Shown: one piece after another, positions 10,584 to 20,262 of the stretch
Numbering within the stretch: the stretch's first letter is position 1
Layout: every line of letters starts with the position of its first letter
Assembly (NCBI RefSeq): GCF_000485595.1
Contig: NW_014579077.1
Coordinates: 1-36,570, forward strand
Source: Priapulus caudatus
Taxonomy: Eukaryota; Priapulida; Priapulimorpha; Priapulimorphida; Priapulidae
Direction of reading: 5' to 3'
Length of the DNA: 36,570 bases
The notes under the pieces: generated by a model
The model's database searches: none
What the model was told of the DNA's origin: nothing
What the model saw: the letters and a program-made list of their open reading frames with translations, nothing else
Program-made: the position numbers and the translations under genes

Positions 10584-11046
10584 CTGGCGAATTTTTTTTT
10601 TCTAAACGGTATAGAGTACCGAAGTGTGACGTCACGTTGGCAAGACAACGCACGGGCTGGTTCTACACAAGCCACTGGCTCCATAAGGTTTACTGCGTGA
10701 AAATGTTGTGCGTACGTAAAACACGAGTGTGTGCGCTGCAGACAGCGGTAAAGCATCGGTAGCAAGTCGATCTTACAATATTTAATGAATTTTAAAAAAA
10801 TTTAATTTTTTTTTTTTAAATTTTGTTGTTGTTAATTATTTTTATTTTTTTTTGTTGCTTTTCACTTCCATCCTTTGGAAATCTATAAAAACTGCAATAA
10901 TGACTCTCAGAATGATGGTTACAATCGGGTACAAAACACGACACGTAGTTAATGTTACCAGAGCATATGATTGTGTAGAACCAGCAGGCTCGTTGTCATG
11001 CCACCGTGACGTCATCACTTCGGTACTCTATAACATAGCGAAGAAT
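10584..11046. mobile_element. Foldback element with ~85-bp arms
   Basis: The left arm (about 10605-10672: TATAGAGTACCGAAGTG, GACGTCACG, GGCAAGACAACG, CTGGTTCTACACAA) is inverted in the right arm (about 10968-11035: TTGTGTAGAACCAGCAGG, CGTTGTCATGCC, CGTGACGTC, CACTTCGGTACTCTATA). Between the arms is unique AT-rich sequence. No transposase is visible, so it would be non-autonomous. Confidence 0.7.
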
Positions 11047-11832
11047 TTAGCGCCTTCTGATTGGCTGCTTTGATTTGATTTGCCTTTGACTAAAGAAAAC
11101 CTTCAAAACAAGAGAACAAACGCCATCTGTAAATGTTTGTTTTGTTTTATGACCGCTAGATCTATAAGTAAGTTTTCTGATGTATTTTCCATGAAAAACA
11201 CATATTTTCCTTATTAATATAACATATAATATCACTATAATTGCAATTCTTTTTGCAAATGTGTTATTTTCATCTCAATCTTGAGTTATGAGAGGGTCTG
11301 GGCTCTCGTAATACTACATACGCACGTATACACGCACTCGTAGTCTTTCGTCGCAGGAGGAAGGAGCGATCGCAGGGCTACGACCGTACTAGAGCTACGA
11401 CGGTATTAGTACTAGGGCTACGACAGTACTAGAGCTATACGTACTCGTACTCGTTGACGCTAGTAGTAGTAGTACTAGTAGTAGTACGGTAGTAGTCGTA
11501 GTAGTAGCCTAGTGTTTAACCCGGAGGTCAGCTGAAACGTAAACTAATCGGTCTCAGGCACGAACATAAACAGAAACTCGGCAGCTATAACTAGACCCTT
11601 TCATAACTTAAGATTAAGGTTAAAATAACAAATTTGCAGAAAGAATTGCAATTATAGTGATATTATATGTTATATTAATGAGTGAAATATGTGTTTTTTC
11701 ATGGAAAATACATCAGTAAACTTACTTATCTAGCGGTCATAAACCAAAACAAACATTTCCTTGAACATTTACAAATGGCGTTTATTCTCTTGTTTTGAAG
11801 GTTTTCTTTAGTCAAAGCAAATCAGTCAATAA
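11047..11832. mobile_element. Inverted repeat with ~240-bp arms
   Basis: The left arm (11060-11295) contains GACTAAAGAAAACCTTC, TGTTTTGTTTTATGACCGCTAGAT and ATTGCAATTCTTT. The right arm (11600-11832) has the reverse order: AAAGAATTGCAATTATAG, ATCTAGCGGTCATAAACC and GAAGGTTTTCTTTAGTC. The spacer (11300-11590) is GTACTAG/TAGTAG-rich. No coding sequence is visible. It lies directly against the foldback at 10584-11046 and inside the larger pair 7540/12062. Confidence 0.75.
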
Positions 11833-11914
11833 ACGGCATCAAATTTGGGTTAATTGACTTAAACCCATGTTGTTTTAAAGAAAACATACTAAAAAACTAT
11901 TTTGACCTAACTTA

Positions 11915-12062
11915 CAGAAAGTTCGGAAAAGTTTTTGGTAGATAATTGGGGATTTTGGTTACAAGTCATGGAGGCTGACATCTTGCCAAATTCCAGCCAA
12001 TCAGAAGGCGCCTAAATCCTTTCTATGTTATACCGTTTGGGGAAAAAAGTTTCGCGCACCGC
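11915..12062 (-). mobile_element. Inverted counterpart of the element end at 7540-7700
   Basis: Read on the minus strand this begins CCCCAAACGGTATAACATAG and proceeds through CCAGCCAATCAG-type sequence to the end at CCGAACTTTCTGTAAG, matching 7560-7700. Its outer edge abuts the truncated RNase H of the retroelement at 12063-12309, so it marks an insertion or rearrangement boundary. Confidence 0.6.
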
Positions 12063-12309
12063 TGTAGGGTGAACTCCCGCCCACAGAGGTAGGTTTGGAA
12101 CTTACTCACAGCCCACGCAACGGCTAGACATTCACGCTCTACCGCCGCGTATCGCGCCTCGGCTGTGGTTAACCTTTTTGCTGGCGTACTCCACGGGGTG
12201 CAACACCCCTGCGTGATCTTGCAGCAAAACCGCTCCCACATCCACATCCGACGCATCCGTACGTACCACGAACTCCTTGTCGAAGCGTGGCAACTTCAAT
12301 ATAGGTGAC
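12063..12309 (-). pseudogene. Ty3/gypsy RNase H fragment
   Basis: The minus strand encodes FVVRTDASDVDVGAVLLQ, HPVEYASKK and, after a frameshift near 12175, EARYAAVERECLAVAWAV and FQTYLCGREFTLQ. These are the RNase H signatures of Ty3/gypsy Pol: the first Asp in 'TDAS', the Glu in 'ERE'. The usual next 'TDH' motif is missing because the frame runs into the inverted-repeat element at about 12070. Upstream reverse transcriptase would lie in the assembly gap or be deleted; the gap (398 N) is too short for a full RT plus protease if taken at face value. It is very probably part of the same element as the gag to its right. Confidence 0.8.
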
Positions 12310-12707
12310 NNNNNNNNNNNNNNNNNNNNNNNNNNNNNNNNNNNNNNNNNNNNNNNNNNNNNNNNNNNNNNNNNNNNNNNNNNNNNNNNNNNNNNNNNNN
12401 NNNNNNNNNNNNNNNNNNNNNNNNNNNNNNNNNNNNNNNNNNNNNNNNNNNNNNNNNNNNNNNNNNNNNNNNNNNNNNNNNNNNNNNNNNNNNNNNNNNN
12501 NNNNNNNNNNNNNNNNNNNNNNNNNNNNNNNNNNNNNNNNNNNNNNNNNNNNNNNNNNNNNNNNNNNNNNNNNNNNNNNNNNNNNNNNNNNNNNNNNNNN
12601 NNNNNNNNNNNNNNNNNNNNNNNNNNNNNNNNNNNNNNNNNNNNNNNNNNNNNNNNNNNNNNNNNNNNNNNNNNNNNNNNNNNNNNNNNNNNNNNNNNNN
12701 NNNNNNN
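12310..12707. other. Assembly gap (398 N)
   Basis: Run of N between the gag repeat array and the RNase H fragment. Open frames drawn across it are meaningless. Confidence 1.
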
Positions 12708-14329
12708 TCTGTCTCTATATTTAAGGCTTCTTCCCCTGCTTTCCCCATTTCCAAGGGAGTATTCTTTTGTCCCCTCTCCATCTTCAGGGCTTCTTCCCCA
12801 GCTTTCCCCTTTTCCAAGGGAGTATTCTTTTGTCCCCTCTCTTTCTTCAGGGCTCCTTCCCCTGCTTTCCCCATTATCAAGGGCGTATTCTTTTGTCCCC
12901 TCTCTTTCTTCAGGGTTTTCCCCTGCTTTCCCATTTTCAATGACGTATTCTTTTGTCCCCTCTCTTTCCTCAGGGTTCTTTCCCCTCCTTTCCCCATTTC
13001 CAAGTGAGTATTCTTTTGTCCCCTCTCCATCTTCAGGGCTTCTTCCCCTGCTTTCCCCATTTCCAAGGGAGTACTCTTTTGTTCCTTCTCTATCTTCAGG
13101 GCTCCTTCCCCTGCTTTCCCCATTTGCAAGGGAGTATCCTCCTGTTCCTTCTCTATCTTCAGGGTTTTCCCCTGCTTTCCCATTTCCAATGGCGTATTCT
13201 TTTGTCCCCTCTCTTTCTTCAGGGTTCTTTCCCCTCCTTTCCCCATTTGCAAGGGAGTATCCTCCTGTCCCCTCTCCATCTTCAGGGCTCCTTCCCCTGC
13301 TTTCCCCATTTCCAAGGGAGTATTCTTTTGTTCCTTCTCTATCCTCAGGGCTCCTTCCCCTGCTTTCCCCATTTCCAAGGGAGTATTCTTTTGTTCCTTC
13401 TCTATCCTCAGGGCTCCTTCCCCTGCTTTCCCCATTTGCAAGGGAGTATCCTCCTGTTCCTTCTCTATCGTCAGGGCTCCTTTCCATGCTTTTCCCATTT
13501 GCAAGGGAGTATCCTTCTGATTCTTCTCTATCTTCAGGGCTCCTTCCCCTGCTTTCACCATTTGCAAGGAAGTATCCTCCATACTCGCTGGTGCCTTCTC
13601 TCGGAGAAAGGCTGCCAGTTCCTTTGAGCACCCTGACGTAAACTGCTCTTTTAGCATCAGGCATTTGAGGCCCTCGAAGGTGTCCTCAATGTTCGACAGG
13701 GTGATCCACATCATTAGGTAGTTCTCTAGTCTTGCTGCGAACTCGGCAAGGGTTTCGCTCTTCTCAACCTTCTCTCCGAAAAACTTGTTATTAAAACCCT
13801 CTTCTGTAAGCCTAAATCGCATCAACAGCGCAGCCTTCAGGATGCCGTAGTTGCTTGCTTCGCCTTGTGGCAGACGGGAGTATACGTCTAGGGCCCTGCC
13901 TTGTAGGAGCGCACTCAGATACGTGGCGTAACCTTCTCTTGGCCACCCCTGCATCGCGGCGTACCTCTCGAACCGTAACTAGTAGGCATCCATGTCGTCT
14001 TTACGCTCGTCAAAGAGAGGTAACTTTGGTGCCCTCTTCGCCAAGTAGCCCGCAGGACTCGGATCGACCTCGCCGTCCGCCTGGCTCCTAGAGTCGCCCC
14101 TCTTTACTTTAATCTTCGCCATCTCTAGTAAGTGGCTGTCATGTTCCTTTTCCCTCTGGTGTTCGGCCACACGCTGTTGTTCGCGCTCTTCGCGTTCCTC
14201 GCGTTCGGCTGCACGCTGTTGTTTGCGCGCTTTCTTAGCCGCACCCTGCTGCTCCACAACGAACCGTTGCAACCCAGTTCTGGCCAGCCTAAGCTTCTCG
14301 CCTTCCTCTCGCAGCGCATCCAGATCCAT
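12708..14329 (-). pseudogene. Ty3/gypsy-type gag with SCAN-like domain and 21-aa repeats
   Basis: Capsid precursor of an LTR retrotransposon. Translation begins MDLDALREEGEKLRLARTG (14329), followed by an Arg/Glu-rich coiled-coil-like stretch (about residues 25-75). One in-frame TAG follows MDAY at 13979-13981. The frame then continues LRFERYAAMQGW into a capsid/SCAN-like segment (YATYLSALLQGRALDVYSRL, LLMRFRLTEEGF, ETLAEFAARLENYL, CSKELAAFLREKAP) typical of invertebrate gypsy Gag. From about 13590 it becomes an array of about fourteen 21-residue repeats with the core MGKAGEGALKIEKEQ, running into the assembly gap. No zinc knuckle (CCHC) is visible; it may be in the gap. The single stop could be a mutation or a consensus error. 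Confidence 0.8.
12714..13590 (-). repeat. 63-bp coding tandem repeat within gag
   Basis: About fourteen units of 63 bp (two are 60 bp) keep one open frame. Each encodes MGKAGEGALK followed by an IEKEQKNTPLE-like block, with variants GKGGERTLKKERGQ and GKQGKTLK. No unit contains a stop. The units are highly similar, which suggests recent expansion or gene conversion. The antisense frame is also open, a side effect of composition. Confidence 0.9.
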
Positions 14330-14457
14330 CGCGCCCGCGTCGGGGACAAAAAACCGGGTGTTACCTCACGCGCGTTATCTCGCGACGGCTATGCTGCTGC
14401 CGGCGGGGGATAGTAACCGTTGCCTTTACGCGGTGTAGCGTACGGCTTACTGGCGTG

Positions 14458-14475
14458 ATCACGTCGGGGTCACCA
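14458..14475 (-). promoter_or_regulatory. Primer binding site, tRNA-Trp type
   Basis: On the minus strand the sequence reads TGGTGACCCCGACGTGAT, the 18-nt complement of the 3' end of animal tRNA-Trp, as used for priming by several retroelements. It lies one base from the probable LTR and about 130 bases upstream of the gag start, as expected for a 5' leader. Confidence 0.75.
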
Positions 14476-14476
14476 T

Positions 14477-15421
14477 TGTCAACGTGTAGTTGTGCATACT
14501 CGTTTTTTGTATGATCACGCCGCGCCGCTGTCACGCGCAAAAGAAACCAGGGAAACTATGGGGGTAATGTCAAGGTGCTAGCCTGTATTGTCATACACCA
14601 CCGACACCTCGATAGTCAATATCCACACCCGACAATCAACGTCAAAGTCAATATTTATATCAATGAACAACACCAACGATCAATATCAGCATCAGCCACC
14701 GGCGCACTCGTACGGTATTTCTCGCGCGCGTACCGTCACACGTATTGTTGAAGAATCATACAATCAACGCACGCGTACCGCTACACGTACTGTCACAGAA
14801 TAATACAATCAATGCGTGCATACCGCTACGCGTATTGCTCTAGAATTATACAATCAACGCAAAGTAAAACGAACCAACGTAAATCACGCTTGAGCGTCGT
14901 TTTTCTCGTCCACGCACGGTTGTGCTGCGTTACTCTACTGTCCTGCCTAACTTGGCGAAAACTATCCACTTCTCTTTTGCCAAGCCAGTCGACGGGAACC
15001 GGCTAACCGTGACAGTCAGCCTTTATTTGTCTGTCGTGCGACGTAAGACGGTGACGATAAAGATCACAGTAAAGATAACACGTCTTTGTTGTAACAGATT
15101 AAATAATTTATTCTACTCAGTGATTCCAAATACAGGTTATAATTATGCGTCTGACTACACACTACACAAAACCCGCGGCTAAAAACTATCACCGCCGTGC
15201 GGCGACATATGTTCACACCCAGCCTAAAAAACTCTCTTTCTTTTTCTGCTGCGCCTACGCAGTTACTTCCTTGATCGCGTGGCGATCAGTCACGCGCGAC
15301 GACTTATTCTCAAAGTTTTTGCGGAACTCTCGTCACGCACGACGAGTGACGTTCTAGAACTTTCTAAGGAAGTGACGCTGTGCTTGCTGGCGCATAAACC
15401 CGCGTAGCACGGCTACACACA
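14477..15421 (-). repeat. Probable LTR (minus-strand element)
   Basis: The inner end (TGTCAACGTG on the + strand, giving a terminal ...TTGACA on the sense strand) adjoins the primer binding site. The outer boundary is proposed at 15421, where the sense strand would start TGTGTGTAGCC, immediately after a GGTAGGGGG purine tract. Inside it the minus strand has AATAAA at about 15100, a possible polyadenylation signal. Length would be about 945 bp. A second copy of only the inner 55 bp occurs at 10529. The outer boundary is inferred from terminal dinucleotides, not from a matching second LTR. Confidence 0.45.
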
Positions 15422-15430
15422 CCCCCTACC
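15422..15430 (-). promoter_or_regulatory. Possible polypurine tract
   Basis: Minus strand GGTAGGGGG directly before the proposed LTR start. A polypurine tract normally precedes a 3' LTR, so with a primer binding site on the other side the LTR may be shared by, or recombined between, two elements. It could also be chance. Confidence 0.3.
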
Positions 15431-15865
15431 AAAAATGTTTCTCGACTCAATTATTGAAAACAGGCGTCCCAAGATTTCCCCGTACTATTTGTACAATTAT
15501 GTCGCATATGCCGTTACGCATAGTGCTTCGCGCTTACAACTAGTTTCAACTACTACTACTTTTACTACTACTTCTATGTGAATCCGTGCACTATGATTGC
15601 GATATGTGACCTAAAACTTTCCTTAACTAAGCCTTAATTAACGTGGTACCTTTAACCAACTTAACTAACGCGCGTGTAAACATTAAATTCAAACCAACAC
15701 ATTGATAAACACAACTAATGATACTTGTAATGGCCTTGATCGAATTCAAACGTAGGCTTGCATGCGTGTACGACATTACACTATGTGCTCAGCGCTAATC
15801 TTACGCGTAGTGCTAATTCGAGCCGCCACGAAAAGGTGGAATTGTTGGGAAAAGGCAGGGACATA
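15431..15865. other. No gene recognised between the two retroelements
   Basis: AT-rich sequence between the probable LTR and the acidic-ORF remnant. No long frame or known motif. It may be the 3' untranslated remainder of the second retroelement. Confidence 0.4.
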
Positions 15866-16560
15866 ATTGAAGGAGATACAACGGGTCTCTCAGCGTCTCG
15901 TCCATGCGTCTCCTAGTAAACGTGTGGACCAATTCATCAGGGTCGTATCTCTTCTTGATTCGGCAGGCTCCTGTACAATGACAGTGGGCACCATTAGTTG
16001 CGCCCTTGTTGGAGCCGTCGTTATGACATCGACTTCCACTGTTGTATTCCTAGGCTCGCTCACGTTGCATTCCTGCGCAGTTAATCTTGCTCGTTTTACT
16101 GACTGTGTTGGGGAACTTGATTCCTCGCTCGCTTTTCGTATTCTGGCCGACTGCTCACTGCCGCGGTATCCTCTTCTAAATTTGATTCCCCATCAAAGCT
16201 AGTAGATTCGTTTTCCGACTCCGATGGGATGTAGATGATCGTCTCATCATCACTTTCGCCAAGTTGCTGAGTAGTGTTAGGCTCCTGACCTACAATGTCA
16301 TTTGCAGATGGATCCTTTGCAATTGGATCAACCGCACGAGACATTGGCGGCTGCAGTTGCTCCGTAGAATCTGCTGAAGCCGTTGCCTTGGGCGTTGTGA
16401 TGAAATGACTTAGGTGGAGTTCGACTTCCTCATAGAACTCATCATCACTCCTCGTCGGGTGGATATGCCAATGTCGCTGCCCTCTGAGGCTGACGACGTC
16501 CTCTCTCTGGCACCTCTTGCATAACTACATCTGTAGTATCAGGCTGCTTGATCTGTGTGT
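15866..16560 (-). pseudogene. Retroelement acidic ORF, minus-strand copy
   Basis: Minus-strand pieces in different frames read VVMQEVPERGRRQPQRAATL, AYPPDEE, SDDEFYEEVELHLSHFITT, MSRAVDPIAKDPSANDIVGQ, GESDDETIIYIPSESENE and KRARLTAQECN, then ITTAPTRAQLMVPT. All are homologous in the same order to the + strand copy at 17810-18531. It follows the RT-RNase H remnant on the same strand with a frame change near 16555 and no integrase between, so the pol 3' part was deleted. The region is rich in Ser, Asp and Glu, with a KRAR basic patch that might be a nuclear-localisation signal. Function unknown; it may be the Pol C-terminal tail or an extra ORF. Confidence 0.55.
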
Positions 16561-17696
16561 CAGCTCATCGATGATTTGTTGGATTTTGATCTCTGGTGTG
16601 GGATCACCTTTAGTTTTGATTCGTGACAGTGCATCTGCATTTCTGTGGGCAAGGCCACAGCGATACTCAACTGTCTCATTGTGTTCCGAAATGACTAATG
16701 CCCATCGCTGAAGTCGAGCATTCTTTAGATTTGGGCTTGTTAGCAAATATTGTCGTGGTTTATGATCGCTAACAATGACAAACTTCACACCGGCCACGTA
16801 ATGACGCAACTTCTGTAGAGTATAGACGATGACTGATGTATGATATAACAACCTCGTTTCCTTCGTCGTTTGTTTGTGTACAGGCGGCTCCTACTGCGTA
16901 TGATAAGGCGTATGTGGAGTTCTATGCTAAGATTGGAGCTTCTATGAGTTTTTGAGTTTAAGGTCTGAAATGCGTGTTCTGCATCTTTGTTCCATTCGAA
17001 TTTGGCGTATTTGTGTGTTAATGCTGTTAGTGGGTTTGCAATGTTTCCAAATGACTTAATGTGTGCCCGGGAATAGCTTGCCATGCCCAATAATGATCGT
17101 ACTTCTTTGATCGTTTTAGGTGCTTTAAGCTGTTTGACTACCTCGATTTTCTCGGGTTGAGACAATGTGTCCTAAATAATTAACCTTGTCTTTGAGGAAT
17201 TCACTTTTCGAAGCTTTAAGCTTGAGCCCTGCATCGCGTAACCTGTCAAAAACCTCTTTGATGTCTACTAGGTGTTGTTCGAAGGTTTGGCTGAAAATAA
17301 TTATGTCATCTATGTATGGAATGACACACTGTGATGTAATCAATTTAATACGGCATCTAAAAATCTTTGATAAACGCTAGGTGCATTAGACAAGCCAAAT
17401 AAAAGGACATTGTCGTAAAACGCTCCACTGTAGGTGATAAAACAAGTCTTGGCTTTGTCCTCCTCTGCCATTGCTATTTGGTAGTAGCTCGACTTTAGGT
17501 CAAGAGTTGAATAGAAACGTGAGTTTCCTAACGATCCAAGGATATCTTGTATACAAGGTAATGGATATGTGTCATTCCATGTGACCTTGTTAAGCTTCCT
17601 GTAGTCTATGACCATTCGTCCTTCAGGTTCATCTTTCTTGGGAACAATGAAGGGTGGACTTGCCCACGGGCTATTGCTAGGTTCTATTATCTTGGC
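16525..17696 (-). pseudogene. Ty3/gypsy reverse transcriptase-RNase H remnant
   Basis: Minus-strand reverse transcriptase in conserved order: SPWASPPFIVPKK (start near 17680), GRMVIDYRKLNKVT, YPLPCIQDIL, FYSTLDLKSSYYQIAM (box with the first catalytic Asp), TYSGAFYDNVLLFGLSNAPS and YIDDIIIFSQ (catalytic YIDD codons at 17305-17316), then LKLKASKSEFLKDKVNYLGH, and the thumb/connection SLLGMASYSRAHIKSF. RNase H follows in damaged form (KLRHYVAGVKFVIVSDHKP, then CGLAHRNADALSRI). Frameshifts lie near 17343, 17170 and 16930, and the centre of RNase H is scrambled. Protease is absent because similarity ends at an inversion junction near 17700. This family differs from the RNase H at 12063. Inactive. 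Confidence 0.85.
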
Positions 17697-17699
17697 TTG

Positions 17700-18531
17700 C
17701 GTTGTGTTATATTATCTGTTCTATTATCATCCTTACTACGTTGTGGTAAAGGTATTGAGTCCAAAAAATATCTCCTGCAACACGAGATCACGAAGAGAGA
17801 AGGGATCTCACATGTGGAGAATATTCGAACAGCACACCCACAAGCTAGATGGGATTGTAGTAAGCCAGTACAACGAGAATATGTGCCAAAGGGCGTACGT
17901 GGCCAGCCTCATAGGGCAGCGACAATGGCATATCCACCTGACGAGGAGGGTAGCAGTGATGATGAGTTTGATAAGGAAGACAAACTCCTGCTAAGTCATT
18001 TCATCACAGCTCCCAACACACAGGTTTCAGCGGGTTCTACGGAACAACCGCAGCCGTCAATGCCTCGTGCAGTTGATCCACTTATGATGGATTCATCTGC
18101 AAGTGACATTGAGGCTCAGGAGCCTAATTCCCCTCAGCAAGTTGGCGAAAGTGACGATGACACAGTCAACTATACCCCGTCGGAATCGGAGAGATCCATA
18201 AGTCCTGATATGGAACCAGAATTAGAGGAGGAAACCGGTAGTAACAGTCGTTCAAAAGATGGAAGGTGAGCGACGGAACAAGTAAATTGAACGTTTCGGT
18301 ACAGCCTGTGAAGCGAGCACGATTAACTGAAGAAGGAGACCCCGAATACGGCTCAACTAATACGACAGTACAGATTGCCGTCATAACGACCGCTCCAACA
18401 AAGGCACATCTAATGGTGCCTGCGGTCAGTCTACAGGAGCCGGTCGAAGCGGGAGGATATGAAAGCGTGATCACGCAGGGAATTAAGAAGGAAATCGATA
18501 ATGAAATTAAGAAGTATATCAAGAAGGAAGT
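17700..18531 (+). pseudogene. Retroelement acidic ORF, + strand copy (5' part)
   Basis: The open frame 17697-18269 reads from a junction sequence into VQREYVPKGVRGQPHRAATM, AYPPDEEGSSDDEFDKEDKL, SHFITAPNTQVSAGSTEQPQ, MPRAVDPLMMDSSASDIEAQ and GESDDDTVNYTPSESE. After a frame change near 18265 it continues KRARLTEEGDP, VITTAPTKAHLMVPAVSLQE and a charged helix-like segment KKEIDNEIKKYIKKEVK. The order matches the minus-strand copy at 15866-16560, making an inverted duplication around the RT. The charged segment is cut by the TIR insertion at 18532 and seems to resume after it. No database family is recognised; possible roles are a Pol tail, a coiled-coil structural protein or a regulatory ORF. 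Confidence 0.6.
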
Positions 18532-19684
18532 TAAGGATACTCTCCACGTTGTGCACGGGTATTGCTCTAGTGAAGATTAAACGTTTATTGGCGAATGAAT
18601 CGAATCAATCACTTGTTTTATTTATATAGTAGATATATCTCTATGCTCAAGCCAAAAAATTTCATGAAATTTCCAGCACCTAATTATGTTACCACACAAA
18701 TTTGGAATTTTTATGTAAAAATGGTATTTTGGATATTTCTCAACTACCAGAAAGAGTGAGGATAAAAAATTGTTGCCACATGTTAAGCACAATATGGACC
18801 AAAATAGCGCGTCAGGATTTTTCTTTAATTGTCATATTTACCGAGAAAACTCGAAAAAACTGGTTAAAAATCAAGTTGTGTGTTAAAATAGAAAATTTTA
18901 GTGAATAAAGAGGCATTACTAATAAAGTACGGCACTTAATAACAATCCCTGACGCGCTTCTTTACCACAATATGTTACCATGAAAACGAGTGTAAAATTA
19001 AATTAATCCGAGTTGTAATCACAGAGAAATATTCATTTATACATTGGCTTCTATGTCAGAAATCGAAACGGAGAAATCATCGTTTTTCTATTTTTCACAA
19101 TGAGTGACCGCCTGTGTGCAAAATGGGTGAACGTATGTGATATATCTATTGTTAGTACTTACTGCGACATATCCCTGACTAACTGACACCACTAAATTGG
19201 TAAAATGTTTCATGCACCTTGAGAAATTCTGAGAAATTACGAGGTTACTATTGCAGAATGCGCAAACTCTGCTCATTCTGTCGTCACAAAGCTAATATGT
19301 CAACAAATGCGCGCCTTGTTCCGCACTATAGTAAGGTGTGTTGCGAGGTGTTAAAACTATTTTGGGCGTGGGATACTTGTTGGATCACTAGCAGATGTAC
19401 ATGAATGTACATGAATACATGTAATGACAGCTGTAGCAGGGTTGACGCTGCATGATACTGGCTATAGTTAATATCGTGGTTGTATCATGTCTCTGACGTA
19501 ATAATGACGTCAGCCGCTGCTTACTACACATTTACGCGGGTAAGCAAAAACGCTCTGACAGTTCACATGTACCATTATATGGAGAATTGAGCATGTACAC
19601 AGGTGGCACATAGTGTTAGCCATCGAATAAAGTTGAAAACAGAAAATCGATGAAATTCGATGCACAACGTGGAGAGTATCCTTA
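18532..19684. mobile_element. 1153-bp insertion with 24-bp terminal inverted repeats
   Basis: The left end TAAGGATACTCTCCACGTTG (continuing TGCA) is the exact inverse of the right end at 19661-19684. The flanks GGAAGT and GGAAGG could be a degraded target duplication. The interior is AT-rich with no transposase-like frame; the 68-codon frame at 18702 resembles nothing known. The charged reading frame before it (IKKEVK) and after it (RKEIKTDFGK) has the same character, so I infer it interrupts one retroelement ORF. The alternative is a local inverted duplication. Non-autonomous if a transposon. Confidence 0.6.
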
Positions 19685-20012
19685 GGAAGGAGATTAAGAC
19701 GGATTTTGGCAAAGCTATAGACGCCGATAGCTATGTGAAGTTCAGGAGCCCACATCTCTGACGCGAGGATCTAAATATTACTTCATCATCAGGAGATGTT
19801 CAGCGGCTCACGCAAGACGAACATAATAAGAAAGCAGAGACGCCAGAAGTCTATGTTAATACTATACCCATGGATCCGAAAAGTGGACATTCCTTGGAAT
19901 CAGTAACTATAGTGCAGGAGCCACGCGTGAGAGTGGTATCGCAAGGGCCTGAAAATAGAACTCTTGTTACTCGGGTTAAGAGTTATTTCAATGAGGTATG
20001 GCCTAGACACTA
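19685..20012 (+). pseudogene. Retroelement acidic ORF, 3' part after the insertion
   Basis: The frame reads RKEIKTDFGKAIDADSYVKF, then a TGA near 19757, then stays open as DLNITSSSGDVQRLTQDEHN, PEVYVNTIPMDPKSGHSL and VTIVQEPRVRVVSQGPENRT, closing at a TAA at 20010. Codon usage and residue composition look coding. The motif VQEPRVRVV echoes LQEPVEAGG of the upstream part. No family recognised. Confidence 0.5.
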
Positions 20013-20033
20013 AGAGGTTCTTCCTTTTCCTCT

Positions 20034-20262
20034 TCCAGATTCGGTCTGTGCGAGGGCACAGCCTTTAGTGATATGGCAGCCACACAGGGGGCCGTGTTCG
20101 TACCGAAGGGGACTATGACCATTACCCAATTTACCTGGGCTTTGGCATTTACCCTTGAAATCCAGCCAATCACAGACTACATGAACGGAATTGACAGGCA
20201 AATTAGATATTTGCTTAAAGAACGACCCAGTCAACATTACAATACGACCGATCCAAGTCTGG
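20034..20262 (+). pseudogene. Possible F/gypsy-type envelope N-terminal fragment
   Basis: A splice-acceptor-like TTCCTCTTCCAG (20027-20038) precedes an open frame with TQGAVFVPKGTMTITQFTWA, LEIQPITDYMNGIDRQIR and YLLKERP. The pattern G-x-x-F-x-x-x-G followed by alternating hydrophobics and a helix resembles the N-terminal part of envelope proteins of gypsy-like elements and the related F-type fusion proteins. Its position downstream of the pol-related ORF and an apparent splice acceptor fit. The frame runs into satellite sequence at about 20262 after only ~55 residues, so no furin site, fusion peptide or membrane anchor is present. The identification is by pattern only. Confidence 0.35.

Noticed and set aside
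12277-13641. Plus-strand frames through the gag repeat array
   Set aside because: The minus strand carries the SCAN-like gag in continuity, and the plus frames contain runs of N.
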